Below are positions 9,267 to 18,177 of a stretch of 64,000 bases of DNA, one piece after another. The DNA comes from Sphingomonas sp. Root710 (lineage in GTDB: Bacteria; Pseudomonadota; Alphaproteobacteria; Sphingomonadales; Sphingomonadaceae). Position 1 is the stretch's first letter, and every line of letters begins with the position of its first letter. The notes under the pieces were generated by a model. It did no database searches, was not told the origin of the DNA, and worked only from the letters and a program-made list of their open reading frames with translations. The stretch covers positions 210,905 through 274,904 of the forward strand of contig NZ_LMIB01000015.1 in assembly GCF_001429065.1 (NCBI RefSeq), read 5' to 3'. A program made the position numbers and the translations under genes.

Positions 9267-10238
9267 TCAGGCGTCGACGGTCACGCGCGCTTCGAAATCC
9301 GCTTCCGCCAGGAAGCGCTCGGCGTCGAGCGCGGCCATGCAGCCCATGCCGGCGGCGGTGACCGCCTGGCGATAGGTCTTGTCGGACACGTCGCCCGCGC
9401 CGAAGACGCCCGGGACATTGGTGCGGGTGCCGCCCTTCTCGACGATCAGATAGCCGTCCTCGTCAAGGTCGAGATGCCCACGGAACAGCTCGGTCGACGG
9501 ATGGTGGCCGATCGCGACGAAGCCGCCGTCGACCGCAAGGCTCGACGCCTCTCCGGTGACGGTGTCCTTCAGGTCGATCGCGACGAGGCCCTGGCTGGCA
9601 TCGCCGCCGACGAAGCGCTCGACGCTCTTATTCCAGAGGATCTTGACGTTCGGATGGGCGAACAGCCGCTCCTGCAGGATCTTTTCGGCGCGCAGCGAAT
9701 CGCGGCGGTGGATCAGGGTCACGTCCTGGCTGTGGTTGGTCAGGTAGAGCGCTTCCTCGACCGCGGTATTGCCGCCGCCGATCACCGCGACCTTCTTGCC
9801 GCGATAGAAGAAGCCGTCGCAGGTGGCGCAGGCCGAGACGCCCTTGCCGCCCAGTTCCTGCTCCCCCTCGACGCCCAGCCACTTGGCCTGCGCGCCGGTC
9901 GCGACGACCAGCGTATCGCAGACATAGATGGTGCCGCCGTCGCCCTTCAGCCGGAATGGCCGCTCGCTCAGGTCGACGTCGACGATCGTGTCCCACATCA
10001 TCTGCGCGCCGACATGTTCGGCCTGGGCCTGCATTTCCTCCATCAGCCAGGGGCCCTGGATGACGTCACGAAAGCCCGGATAATTTTCGACATCGGTGGT
10101 GATGGTGAGCTGGCCGCCCGGCTGGATCCCCTGCACCACGATCGGCGCCAGCCCCGCGCGCGCGCCATAGATGGCGGCGGACAGGCCGGCGGGGCCCGAA
10201 CCCAGGATCAGCATGCGGGTCGAATGGGTAGCGGTCAT
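9267..10238 (-). CDS. trxB: Thioredoxin-disulfide reductase
   Basis: Cytoplasmic FAD/NADPH flavoprotein of 323 residues, normal length. It has the N-terminal FAD motif ILGSGPAGLSAA (about 11-22), the redox-active CATC at 137-140 followed by DGFFY, and the NADPH motif VIGGGNTAVEEA (about 152-163). A C-terminal FAD segment GVFGAGDVSD completes the fold. It reduces thioredoxin with NADPH. This is a housekeeping gene, convergent with the ACP gene, and marks the edge of the XrtA EPS operon. Confidence 0.97.
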   Translation of the reverse strand: MTATHSTRMLILGSGPAGLSAAIYGARAGLAPIVVQGIQPGGQLTITTDVENYPGFRDVIQGPWLMEEMQAQAEHVGAQMMWDTIVDVDLSERPFRLKGDGGTIYVCDTLVVATGAQAKWLGVEGEQELGGKGVSACATCDGFFYRGKKVAVIGGGNTAVEEALYLTNHSQDVTLIHRRDSLRAEKILQERLFAHPNVKILWNKSVERFVGGDASQGLVAIDLKDTVTGEASSLAVDGGFVAIGHHPSTELFRGHLDLDEDGYLIVEKGGTRTNVPGVFGAGDVSDKTYRQAVTAAGMGCMAALDAERFLAEADFEARVTVDA

Positions 10239-10399
10239 GGGTCGGCGAACTCCGGAATCGGTACGGTCGAATCTTCGATCTTCAGATAGGGACGCCGCCC
10301 CCGGCTTGGCAACCGCCCCGCCCTTTACCGGACCTTAGGCTTCGGTCGTTACGGAACTCGAAAATCTATGGCGCGACAAAGGCGGGATTGAACGCGACG

Positions 10400-10606
10400 A
10401 TGGCGAACCTATTGCAAAGGCTGCTCCGCGACGAGAGCGGCAAGCTGCCCGTCAAGCTGGTGTTCGGGAGCTGCGTGCTGGCCATCGCGGTCGCCACCTC
10501 CTCGCCTGCCTTCGAAGCGAACCCGCTGATCAGCAAGACCATCTACGAAATGCGCCAGCATCTTCCCGCCACGCTGGACACGATCACGCGGGCGATGGGC
10601 GGCTGA
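10400..10606 (+). CDS. Small single-span membrane protein, possibly Flp-pilin-like
   Basis: A 68-residue protein with a short polar N-terminus (LLQRLLRDESGK) and one hydrophobic helix (about 20-35). A 30-residue tail follows. The LLRDESG start followed by a helix recalls Flp/Fap pilin subunits, but the usual processing and ATAVEY-like motif is not present, so this is only a resemblance. An upstream in-frame TTG at 10388 is possible; the ATG at 10400 is preferred, although neither has a strong RBS. Its neighbours are trxB (divergent) and the TonB receptor. Function unknown. Confidence 0.5.
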   Translation: MANLLQRLLRDESGKLPVKLVFGSCVLAIAVATSSPAFEANPLISKTIYEMRQHLPATLDTITRAMGG

Positions 10607-10619
10607 TTTGCCGCCTAGA

Positions 10620-10669
10620 TGCGAGTGATTATCAAAATAAGCATTGACTCTGTTGCGAGTGATTATCAA
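10620..10669 (+). promoter_or_regulatory. Two direct Fur-like boxes upstream of the TonB receptor
   Basis: The 16-base word TGCGAGTGATTATCAA occurs twice in the same orientation, at 10620-10635 and 10654-10669, 34 bp apart start to start. It resembles Fur boxes of the GCGAATGATTCTCA type seen before iron-uptake genes. A TTGACT (10644-10649) lies between the copies as a possible -35 element, so the second copy would cover the -10 region. The receptor gene starts 45 bp downstream. Iron-dependent repression is inferred. Confidence 0.7.
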
Positions 10670-10714
10670 TAGCCCCCTCAACTGACGAATGCCGTCGCAA
10701 AGAGGGGACTATCC

Positions 10715-13294
10715 TTGTCACGTACCGACGCCCGTCCGGGCTCCGCGCTCAACGCACCGGCCTTTCTGGCACTTGGCTGCATCGGCTTCATCGCCTCCGC
10801 GCCGGCCATGGCGCAGGACAGCGGCCAGCCTGCGGACGGCGAGAAGCGGCTCGGCGGCATGACCGTAACCGACACGGCGATCGACGAAGAAGGCTACAAG
10901 GCCGAGCGGATCGAGAGCCCCAAGGCGGTCGCCCCGCTGCTCGATACGCCGCGCTCGATCGTCGTCGTCGACAAGCAGGTCATCAAGGATACCGGCGCGG
11001 CCACGCTGGTCGACGCGCTGCGCACCGTTCCGGGCATCACCTTCGGCGCGGCCGAAGGCGGCAACCCGATCGGCGACCGTCCCTTCATCCGAGGCTTCGA
11101 CAGCCAGGGCTCGACCTATCTCGACGGCGTTCGCGACATCGGCGCGCAGACGCGCGAGGTCTTCGCGGTCGAGCAGATCCAGGTGGTGCGCGGCTCGGAC
11201 TCGACGCTGGGCGGGCGCGGCAGCGCGGGCGGGTCGCTCAACGTCATCTCGAAACTGCCGGAGCGCGACACCGCGGCGTCGGTCTCGGCCAGCTACGGCA
11301 CCGCCGACTACAAGCGCATCACCGGTGACGTGAACGTCCGGGTCAACGACCTGATCGCCTTCCGCCTGACCGGCATGTGGCATGACCAGGACGTCGCCGG
11401 CCGCGACCAGATCTTCCAGAAACGCTGGGGCTTCGCGCCGTCGGTGACGATCGGCGTGGAAAGCGACACGAAGCTGACGCTGTCCTATTATCATCTCGAC
11501 ACCGACGAACTGCCCGACAGCGGCATTCCGTTCCTGTACACGCAGAACAACGCTCCAACGCTCGGCTTCAGCTATTCGAAGCCCGTGCTGGGCGACATCA
11601 CCACGATCGGCGGCCTTACCGGCCATGTCGGGCGCGACACCTTCTACGGCATCAAGGAACGCGACTTCCGCGACAGCAAGACCGATCAGGCGACGATGCG
11701 GTTCGAGCATGACTTCGGCAACGGCATCAAGATCCGCAACACCTCACGCTATAGCCATAGCTATCAAGCCTATAGCTTCCTGCTGCCCGACGACAGCCAG
11801 GGCAATGTCTATGGCACCAGCGCGACCGCCAGCCCGGCCAACCTCGCCGCGCAGGGCGGCTATGTCTGGACCCGGTCGAACAACCGCTACGGCTATAGCG
11901 ACAGCTATGTGAACCAGACCGACCTCTACGGGACCTTCGAAACCGGTTCGATCAAGCACAGCTTCGCGATCGGGGCAGAGCTGTCGCTGGAGAAGGCGCG
12001 GCGCGGTACTTTCGTGACCCGCGGCTTCTTCAGTCCCACCAACGGCCTGGAAATCCTGTCGACCGGATCGACGCTGAGCCCGCGCTGCACGGCAGCGGCG
12101 ATCGCCCGCGCCTATTGCGTGTCGCTGTTCGATCCGCAGAACCGTCCGACCTGGGTCAATTATGCCAGTGACACATCGAACGTCGTCGCGCCGATCGTGA
12201 AGAGCCTGCCGCAGAACGAGACGCAGAACGACGGCAACACCAAATCGATCTACGCTTTCGACTCGATCACGCTCACCGAACAGCTGATCCTGAACCTCGG
12301 CGCGCGCTATGATGTCTTCAAGACCCGGCAGACCCTGCCGCTGGTGTTGAACATCCAGCCGGTCGTGCGCCGCAAGGACGAGCTGTTCAACTATCAGGCC
12401 GGCCTCGTGTTCAAGCCGACGCCGAACAGCAGCGTCTACGCGTCCTATGCCACCGCCGCGACGCCGCCGAACGCCCTGCTTGGCGAGGGCCAGGAGCAGA
12501 ATGGCTTCGGCAGCGTGAACCCCAATGTGTCGCCCGCACAGGCCGCCGCACTGATCGCGGCGCTGCAGACCACCGCGAGCAACCTGCTCAAGGTGGAGAA
12601 GACCAAGTCGATCGAAGCCGGCGCCAAGGCCGAGCTTTTCGGCGGCGGTCTGTCTATCTCCGGCGCGCTATTCCAGACCAAGACCAGCAACCTGCGCGCC
12701 ACCGGCCCGGGCGGCGTGATCGAGTTCATCGGCAAGCGCCGCATCCGCGGCTTCGAACTGGGCTGGACCGGCAACATCACCGACGAATGGAGTGTCACCG
12801 GCGGCTACACCTATCTCGACGCCAAGATCGTCGACGGCGGCTTCACCGCCTTCACAGTCGCCGCCAACGGTCCTGCTCCCCAGCAGATCGTCTATGTCCG
12901 CAACGTCACCACCGGCCAGCAGGCTCCACAAACCGCGAAGCACAGCTTCACCCTGTGGACCAGCTATCAGGTGACCCCCGCGCTCTCGGTCGGCGGCGGA
13001 GCCTTCTACATGAGCCGCCAGTTCGGCAATTATGCCGAGGGCGGAAGGGTCATCACCCAGTCGACCACCGGCGTGATTTCCGATTCGGGTCCCGCGCGGG
13101 TCGTCGCCCGCGTCATCCCCAAATATTGGCGCTTCGATGCGCGCGTCGGCTATAAGGTCAGCGACCGGATCGATCTTTCGGTCAACATCCAGAACCTGAC
13201 CGACAAGACCTATTTCAACCAGATCTACACGTCGCATTACGCGTCGATCGCGCCGGGCCGCTCGGCCTTCGCGACGCTGAGCGTCAAATATTGA
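10715..13294 (+). CDS. TonB-dependent siderophore receptor (catecholate Fiu/FhuA-like)
   Basis: Outer-membrane receptor of 859 residues. A Sec signal peptide ends at about residue 33 (SAPAMA). The plug domain contains LLDTPRSIVVVDKQVI and the PFIRGFDSQGSTYLDG block, and a long beta-barrel ends in the aromatic tail FATLSVKY. It should take up ferric siderophores with energy from TonB-ExbBD. Two Fur-like boxes lie just upstream, and a Sel1-repeat gene follows, a pairing often seen with Fiu-type receptors. The usual third partner, a PiuC-type Fe(II) dioxygenase, is not in the window. The start codon at 10715 is TTG preceded by GAGGGGACTATCC. Confidence 0.93.
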   Translation: MSRTDARPGSALNAPAFLALGCIGFIASAPAMAQDSGQPADGEKRLGGMTVTDTAIDEEGYKAERIESPKAVAPLLDTPRSIVVVDKQVIKDTGAATLVDALRTVPGITFGAAEGGNPIGDRPFIRGFDSQGSTYLDGVRDIGAQTREVFAVEQIQVVRGSDSTLGGRGSAGGSLNVISKLPERDTAASVSASYGTADYKRITGDVNVRVNDLIAFRLTGMWHDQDVAGRDQIFQKRWGFAPSVTIGVESDTKLTLSYYHLDTDELPDSGIPFLYTQNNAPTLGFSYSKPVLGDITTIGGLTGHVGRDTFYGIKERDFRDSKTDQATMRFEHDFGNGIKIRNTSRYSHSYQAYSFLLPDDSQGNVYGTSATASPANLAAQGGYVWTRSNNRYGYSDSYVNQTDLYGTFETGSIKHSFAIGAELSLEKARRGTFVTRGFFSPTNGLEILSTGSTLSPRCTAAAIARAYCVSLFDPQNRPTWVNYASDTSNVVAPIVKSLPQNETQNDGNTKSIYAFDSITLTEQLILNLGARYDVFKTRQTLPLVLNIQPVVRRKDELFNYQAGLVFKPTPNSSVYASYATAATPPNALLGEGQEQNGFGSVNPNVSPAQAAALIAALQTTASNLLKVEKTKSIEAGAKAELFGGGLSISGALFQTKTSNLRATGPGGVIEFIGKRRIRGFELGWTGNITDEWSVTGGYTYLDAKIVDGGFTAFTVAANGPAPQQIVYVRNVTTGQQAPQTAKHSFTLWTSYQVTPALSVGGGAFYMSRQFGNYAEGGRVITQSTTGVISDSGPARVVARVIPKYWRFDARVGYKVSDRIDLSVNIQNLTDKTYFNQIYTSHYASIAPGRSAFATLSVKY

Positions 13295-13318
13295 GGCGGC
13301 CACGCCAGGCCTCCGGAG

Positions 13319-13348
13319 AAAGGCCCGTCCCTTAGGGGGCGGGCCTTT
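13319..13348 (+). terminator. Hairpin after the TonB receptor gene
   Basis: AAAGGCCCG (13319-13327) pairs perfectly with CGGGCCTTT (13340-13348), and the inner bases extend the stem by three to four pairs. There is no long T-run afterwards, so it may be a weak terminator or an attenuating hairpin. It ends 16 bp before the Sel1 gene start and could lower expression of that gene relative to the receptor. Confidence 0.6.
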
Positions 13349-13363
13349 CGCGTTGGAACAACG

Positions 13364-14101
13364 ATGACCGAAACCCTGACGATCGAAGCGATATTGGCGA
13401 TGGACGCCGGCGAGGTCGCGCGCCGCATGGCCGCGCCGCCCGAGGAGCGTGCCGCCTTCGTCCGCATCGCGGCCGAGGGCGGGGTCGCCGAGGCGCAGGC
13501 GGTCTATGGCCAGATGCTGCTCGACGGGGTCGGTATGCCAGCCGACCAGCGCGCGGCTGTGCTGTGGTTCGACAAGGCCGCGCGGCAGGGCCACGCCATG
13601 GCGATCAACATGATGGGCCGCTGCTATGACCTCGGCTGGGGCGTGCCGGTCGACAAGGCCCGCGCCGCCGAGTGGTTCAAGGCCGCGGCCGATCGCGGGC
13701 TCGACTGGGGCCTCTACAATTACGCGACAGCGCTCGCGCTGGGTCAGGGCGTCGCCGAGGACAAGCCCGCCGCCCTCGCTCTGTTCCGCCGAGCCGCCGC
13801 TATGGGCAACGCCAAGGCCGCCAATTATGTCGGCAGCTTCCATGAGGATGGCTGGGTGGTCGATCGCGACATGGCCGAAGCCGCGCGCTGCTATGCCATC
13901 GCCGCGGAAGGCGCGGATTTCCGGGGCCAGTTCAACCATGCCCGGATGCTCGCCGACGCGGGCCGGATCGACGAGGCCCTTGCCTGGCTTGGCAAGGTGC
14001 CCGAAACCGCGACGGACGCCTTCATCGCCAAGGCCCGCGCCTGGCTGGAACGATCACCGATTGCCGAACTGCGCGAAGCGGCGGCGCGCTTTGATGCCTA
14101 A
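13364..14101 (+). CDS. Sel1-repeat (TPR-like) protein
   Basis: A 245-residue all-helical protein made of several Sel1-type repeats, for example AAVLWFDKAARQGHAMAINM and the next block with AEWFKAAADRGLDWGLYNYA. Each repeat has the Ala/Gly spacing of the family. No signal peptide was seen, so it is probably cytoplasmic. It follows the TonB siderophore receptor, as Sel1 proteins often do in Fiu-type iron loci. A scaffold role in iron uptake is inferred, not shown. Its stop codon overlaps the stop of the opposing cNMP-binding gene (shared CTAA at 14098-14101). Confidence 0.85.
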   Translation: MTETLTIEAILAMDAGEVARRMAAPPEERAAFVRIAAEGGVAEAQAVYGQMLLDGVGMPADQRAAVLWFDKAARQGHAMAINMMGRCYDLGWGVPVDKARAAEWFKAAADRGLDWGLYNYATALALGQGVAEDKPAALALFRRAAAMGNAKAANYVGSFHEDGWVVDRDMAEAARCYAIAAEGADFRGQFNHARMLADAGRIDEALAWLGKVPETATDAFIAKARAWLERSPIAELREAAARFDA

Positions 14102-14592
14102 GGCCCCGACTTCCCGAACAGCCGGCTGAACCGTGCGCGTGCCGCCTTGTCGGCCTTTTCGAGTAGGCTTTCGTCATGCGCCGCGCGGACAGCGGCGGTG
14201 GTTTCGCGGAGGCGTTCGGACAGGAAGACGGCGAGCGCGCGATAGAAGCGCGCGGCGAAGACCGGCTCCTGCTCGAACCGCTCGAGGATCAGCTTGCGGG
14301 AGATCGCCAATATCTCGGTGCGGTGCTCGGCCACCACGGTGACGAGGGGCGAATGGCGCTCGACGAAAGACATCTCCCCTACGACGTCGCCCTGATGAAG
14401 TTTGGCGACAATGGAGCCGTCGTCGAGCTTAACCGCGAGCGTCCCGCTGGTCACAAAGAACAGGTCGTTCACCGGCTTGCCTGCCGCCACCAGCACCTCG
14501 CCGGCCTTGAGCGCACGCAGCTTGCCCATCGACAGCAGCCACAGCATGTCGGCGTCGCTGAGACCGGCGGCGATGTAGCGGGCGTTCTGCAT
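14098..14592 (-). CDS. Cyclic-nucleotide-binding domain protein without DNA-binding domain
   Basis: A 164-residue protein with one cNMP-binding beta-roll (about residues 12-120). The beta-roll has the phosphate-binding-like block GDVVGEMSFVERHSPLVTVVA, where the Glu is present and the usual Arg region is altered to HSPL. A short helical tail follows, ending FSRLFGKSGP. No helix-turn-helix was seen, so it is not a Crp-type regulator by itself. Its ATG shares one base with the rfbA stop (TGATG), so it is translationally coupled to the dTDP-rhamnose operon. It could sense a nucleotide or act as a protein-protein regulator; the ligand is unknown. Confidence 0.85.
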   Translation of the reverse strand: MQNARYIAAGLSDADMLWLLSMGKLRALKAGEVLVAAGKPVNDLFFVTSGTLAVKLDDGSIVAKLHQGDVVGEMSFVERHSPLVTVVAEHRTEILAISRKLILERFEQEPVFAARFYRALAVFLSERLRETTAAVRAAHDESLLEKADKAARARFSRLFGKSGP

Positions 14593-15461
14593 CAGTGTTT
14601 CAGCACCATCGTCCGAAGATAGACACCATAGGCGCTCTTGCCCAGCGCATCGGCGAGCCGCTCGACCTGTGCGGCGTCGATGAAGCCCTGATCATAGGCG
14701 ATCTCCTCGGGGCAGGCGATCTTGAACCCCTGCCGCTTCTCCAGCGTGCGGACGAACTCGGCGGCTTCGATCAGGCTGTCGGGGGTCCCGGTGTCGAGCC
14801 AGGCATAGCCGCGTCCCATCAGCTCGACCGACAGTTTGCCCGCGGCGAGATAGGCCTTGTTGACGTCGGTGATCTCCAGCTCGCCGCGCGCCGAAGGCTT
14901 GAGGTCTCGGGCGATGCGGACGACATCGGCGTCGTAGAAATAGAGGCCGGTGACCGCCCAGTTGGACCGCGGCCGGGCAGGCTTTTCCTCGATCGATATC
15001 GCGCGCATCGCATCGTCGAACTCGACCACGCCATAACGCTCGGGATCGCTGACATGATAGGCGAAGACGGTCGCGCCATCGCCGCGCCCCACCGCGCGCT
15101 GGAACAACTCGGTCGCGCCATGGCCATAATAGATATTGTCGCCGAGGATCAGCGCCGACGGTGCATCCGCGACGAAATCCGCGCCGATGATATAGGCCTG
15201 CGCGAGGCCATCGGGGCTGGGCTGCACCGCATAGCTGATCGCCATCCCCCACTGGCTGCCATCGCCGAGAAGCGCCTGGAAGCTGGGCGTATCGCGCGGC
15301 GTGGAGATGACCAGCACCTCGCGGATGCCGGCGAGCATCAGCGTCGTCAGCGGATAATAGATCATCGGCTTGTCGTAGACCGGCAGCAGCTGCTTCGACG
15401 TCACCATCGTCATCGGATGGAGCCGCGTGCCCGAGCCGCCCGCCAGGATGATCCCCTTCAC
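14592..15461 (-). CDS. rfbA: Glucose-1-phosphate thymidylyltransferase
   Basis: First enzyme of dTDP-L-rhamnose synthesis: glucose-1-phosphate plus dTTP gives dTDP-glucose. The 289 residues match the family length. The N-terminus [17 protein letters not shown] is the nucleotide-binding signature, with [16 protein letters not shown] after it and [10 protein letters not shown] in the active site. The start is GTG at 15461 with AGGAG nine bases upstream; the frame stays open further upstream, but that part is antisense-like and is not counted. It is the last rfb gene transcribed, and the cNMP-binding gene is coupled to it. Confidence 0.96.
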   Translation of the reverse strand: MKGIILAGGSGTRLHPMTMVTSKQLLPVYDKPMIYYPLTTLMLAGIREVLVISTPRDTPSFQALLGDGSQWGMAISYAVQPSPDGLAQAYIIGADFVADAPSALILGDNIYYGHGATELFQRAVGRGDGATVFAYHVSDPERYGVVEFDDAMRAISIEEKPARPRSNWAVTGLYFYDADVVRIARDLKPSARGELEITDVNKAYLAAGKLSVELMGRGYAWLDTGTPDSLIEAAEFVRTLEKRQGFKIACPEEIAYDQGFIDAAQVERLADALGKSAYGVYLRTMVLKH

Positions 15462-15465
15462 TGCG

Positions 15466-16356
15466 CTACGCTCCTGTCTGGGGAACCGGCCCCACCAGTT
15501 CTTCGATAATCTCGCGCACCGCCGCGCGCCAGTCGCGCGGATGGATGCCATAGTTGGTCGCGATCTTCGAGGTCGAAAGCCGCGAATTGGCTGGGCGCTT
15601 CGCCCGGGTCGGATAGTCCGCCGTGGTGATCGCCTCGACCTCTGCCGATGGGCCGCCCGCCGCCGCGCTGAGCGCGAAGATTTCGCGCGCCAGCCCGCAC
15701 CATGTCGCCTCGCCCGCATTGACGAAATGGTGGATTCCGGTCGGCGCGCCGCTGTCCTCGATCAGCCTCAGCGCGATCGTCTTGACCGCCCCGGCGATAT
15801 CCTGCGCCGAGGTTGGGCAGCCGCGCTGATCATCGACGACGCGCACCGTCGGATTGCTCGCCGCCACCCGCAGCATCGTCTTGAGGAAATTGGCGCGCTG
15901 GGACGAGATCACCCAGGCGGTGCGCAAGATCACCGAGCGCGACTGCCCGGCCTTCACCGCGCGCTCGCCCTCCAGCTTCGAGGCGCCATAGACGCCGAGC
16001 GGGGCGACGGGATCATCCTCGGCATAATAGCCATGCTTCGACCCGTCGAAGACATAGTCGGTCGACAAGTGGATCAGCGGAACGCCGGTGTCGGCGAGCC
16101 AGCCGGGCGCTTCGCCGTTGATCCGAAAGGCCGCCTCGCGATCCTCCTCGGCCCTGTCGACCGCGGTGTAGGCCGCACAGTTGATGATCGCATCGAAGCT
16201 GTACGAGCGCAGATAGTTGAACAGGCTGTCGGGCGATCCGATGTCGCAGGTCTCCCGCGTCGGATAATGCACAACGACATCCGAAGGCCAGTCCTGCCGC
16301 GCGAGTTCGAGGCCGACCTGCCCCTGCCCGCCCGTGACGAGGATATGGCGGGTCAC
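15466..16356 (-). CDS. rfbD: dTDP-4-dehydrorhamnose reductase
   Basis: Last enzyme of the dTDP-L-rhamnose pathway, reducing dTDP-4-dehydro-rhamnose with NAD(P)H. It is an SDR-fold protein of 296 residues with the nucleotide motif [11 protein letters not shown] near the N-terminus. The segment [14 protein letters not shown] carries the catalytic region, and YGASKLEGE holds the Tyr-x3-Lys pair. The GTG start at 16356 overlaps the rfbB stop by 4 bp (GTGA), which decides this start over a longer in-frame extension. It is four bases from rfbA. Confidence 0.95.
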   Translation of the reverse strand: MTRHILVTGGQGQVGLELARQDWPSDVVVHYPTRETCDIGSPDSLFNYLRSYSFDAIINCAAYTAVDRAEEDREAAFRINGEAPGWLADTGVPLIHLSTDYVFDGSKHGYYAEDDPVAPLGVYGASKLEGERAVKAGQSRSVILRTAWVISSQRANFLKTMLRVAASNPTVRVVDDQRGCPTSAQDIAGAVKTIALRLIEDSGAPTGIHHFVNAGEATWCGLAREIFALSAAAGGPSAEVEAITTADYPTRAKRPANSRLSTSKIATNYGIHPRDWRAAVREIIEELVGPVPQTGA

Positions 16357-17411
16357 GCCTTCGCGAGCCCCAACCGTTGGGTGTCGTAGCGCCGGGCGAG
16401 GATGTCGCCCCACCAATCACGGTTGTCGAGAAACCAGCGCACGGTGCGCTCGATGCCCTGTTCGAAGGTCACCTGCGGCTCCCAGCCCAGCGTGTCGCGG
16501 ATCTTCGCCGCGTCGATCGCATAGCGGTGGTCATGGCCGGGGCGATCGGTGACAAAGCTGATCTGATCGGCATAGGGCCTGCCGTCGCCGCGCGGGCTCA
16601 ATCGGTCGAGCGTCGCGCAGATCGCCTTGACCACGTCGAGATTCCTGCGCTCCGAATTGCCGCCGACATTATAGGTTTCGCCGGGCACCCCGCCTTCGAA
16701 CACCGCGCGCAACGCCCGCGCATGATCCTCGACGAACAGCCAGTCGCGGACGTTGGAACCGTCGCCATAGACCGGCAGCGGTTCACCCGCGAGGGCGCGG
16801 ATGATGATCAGCGGGATCAGCTTTTCGGGGAAATGATAGGGCCCGTAATTGTTCGAGCAGTTGGTGACGAGCACCGGCAGTCCATAGGTATGCCCCCAGG
16901 CGCGCACCAGATGGTCCGATCCCGCCTTCGACGCCGAATAGGGCGAGCGCGGATCATAGGCTGTGGTCTCTGTAAAATAGCCCTCCTCGCCCAGCGAGCC
17001 GAACACCTCGTCGGTCGAGATATGGTGGAAGCGGAACGCCGCTTTCCGCTCGCCGTCCAGCCCCTGCCAATAGCCCAGCGCCTGCTGGAGCATGTTGAAG
17101 GTGCCGACGAGATTGGTCTGGACGAACTCGCCCGGCCCGTCGATCGAGCGGTCGACATGGCTCTCCGCCGCGAGATGCGCGATCACATCGGGTTCGAACT
17201 CGGCGATCAGCCGCGCAACGAGCGGCGCGTCGCAGATGTCGCCATGGACGAAGCGGTAGCGCGGGCTGTTGTCGATCGGCGCGAGCGAGCTCAGCACCCC
17301 GGCATAGGTCAACTTGTCGAGGTTGAGCACCTGATGCCCGGTCTCGCCGATCAGGTGGCGGATCAGCGCCGATCCGATGAAGCCGGCGCCGCCGGTGACA
17401 AGGATACGCAT
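16353..17411 (-). CDS. rfbB: dTDP-glucose 4,6-dehydratase
   Basis: Second step of dTDP-L-rhamnose synthesis. The protein has 352 residues. It starts [20 protein letters not shown], the NAD-binding loop. It has [15 protein letters not shown], the [13 protein letters not shown] active-site segment and the Tyr-x3-Lys motif in [16 protein letters not shown] lies just before the ATG at 17411. It lies 12 bp after rfbC and overlaps rfbD by 4 bp, consistent with one transcript rfbC-rfbB-rfbD-rfbA. Confidence 0.97.
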   Translation of the reverse strand: MRILVTGGAGFIGSALIRHLIGETGHQVLNLDKLTYAGVLSSLAPIDNSPRYRFVHGDICDAPLVARLIAEFEPDVIAHLAAESHVDRSIDGPGEFVQTNLVGTFNMLQQALGYWQGLDGERKAAFRFHHISTDEVFGSLGEEGYFTETTAYDPRSPYSASKAGSDHLVRAWGHTYGLPVLVTNCSNNYGPYHFPEKLIPLIIIRALAGEPLPVYGDGSNVRDWLFVEDHARALRAVFEGGVPGETYNVGGNSERRNLDVVKAICATLDRLSPRGDGRPYADQISFVTDRPGHDHRYAIDAAKIRDTLGWEPQVTFEQGIERTVRWFLDNRDWWGDILARRYDTQRLGLAKA

Positions 17412-17423
17412 CGTCTCTTCCGT

Positions 17424-18014
17424 TCAGGGCACGAGCGGCCGGAGCGGCTCGCCGTCATAGGCGAAGGGGCTAGTCCACTCCGCCAGCACCGGCAATGTCC
17501 CATCCTTCGCCGACAAGGTCGGCCCCTCAGGCGGCAGCGGCCAGTCGATCCCGATCGCCGGGCAGTCCCAGCGGATGCCGCCATCGGTTTCAGGGGCATA
17601 GACGTCGGAGACCTTGTAGATCACCTCGCAATCGGGCTCGAGCGTGACGAAGGCATGGCCGAAGCCGACCGGTACATAGAGCTGGTCGCCATTGTCCGCC
17701 GACAATTCGGCCACGACATGCTGCCCATAGGTCGGCGATCCCGCGCGCAGGTCGACAGCATAGTCCAGGATGCGGCCATGCGTGCAGCGAACGAGCTTGG
17801 CCTGGGCATGCGGCGGCGCCTGGAAATGGATTCCCCGGATCGTCCCGGCTAATCTCGACAGGCTGTGATTGTCCTGGACGAATTCATCGGTGATCCCCAG
17901 CGCGGCAAGGCGCGGACGATGATAGGTCTCCGAAAACCATCCGCGATCGTCGCCGAAGCGCCGCGTGTGGATCAACCTTACGGGCAAATGCCGAACCTCC
18001 CAAAACCCGGACAT
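17424..18014 (-). CDS. rfbC: dTDP-4-dehydrorhamnose 3,5-epimerase
   Basis: Third-step enzyme of dTDP-L-rhamnose synthesis, a cupin of 196 residues. Characteristic segments are RRFGDDRGWFSETY, QDNHSLS, GTIRGIHFQAPP (catalytic His) and LYVPVGFGHAFVTLEPDCEV. The ATG at 18014 is chosen because the family begins with such a short lead; the frame stays open further upstream but has no family similarity there. It is the first gene of the rfbCBDA operon. Its promoter should lie in the 163-bp gap before the divergent glycosyltransferase at 18178. Confidence 0.95.
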   Translation of the reverse strand: MSGFWEVRHLPVRLIHTRRFGDDRGWFSETYHRPRLAALGITDEFVQDNHSLSRLAGTIRGIHFQAPPHAQAKLVRCTHGRILDYAVDLRAGSPTYGQHVVAELSADNGDQLYVPVGFGHAFVTLEPDCEVIYKVSDVYAPETDGGIRWDCPAIGIDWPLPPEGPTLSAKDGTLPVLAEWTSPFAYDGEPLRPLVP

Positions 18015-18177
18015 CGCCGATTGCAGGGCTGGCGCCGTCTGTCCAGCCCGATCCGAAGCGGCGTGGCCGCCAATCCCCTGTTGCGGTGCGTGTTTCCCTT
18101 CTCTACCACCCCGCGCGTTGGGGCCTTCAAGACAGTTGGACGATGACCTGCAAGCACGGCCGGATGGCGGCTTCCGC

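Noticed and set aside
13319-13348. Idea that the hairpin is a riboswitch for the Sel1 gene
   Set aside because: Only a simple stem is visible, with no conserved aptamer elements, so a plain hairpin or terminator is the supported call.
15462-15719. N-terminal extension of rfbA
   Set aside because: The extra residues are Arg/Pro-rich and lie inside rfbD in another frame. The family start with a good RBS is the GTG at 15461.
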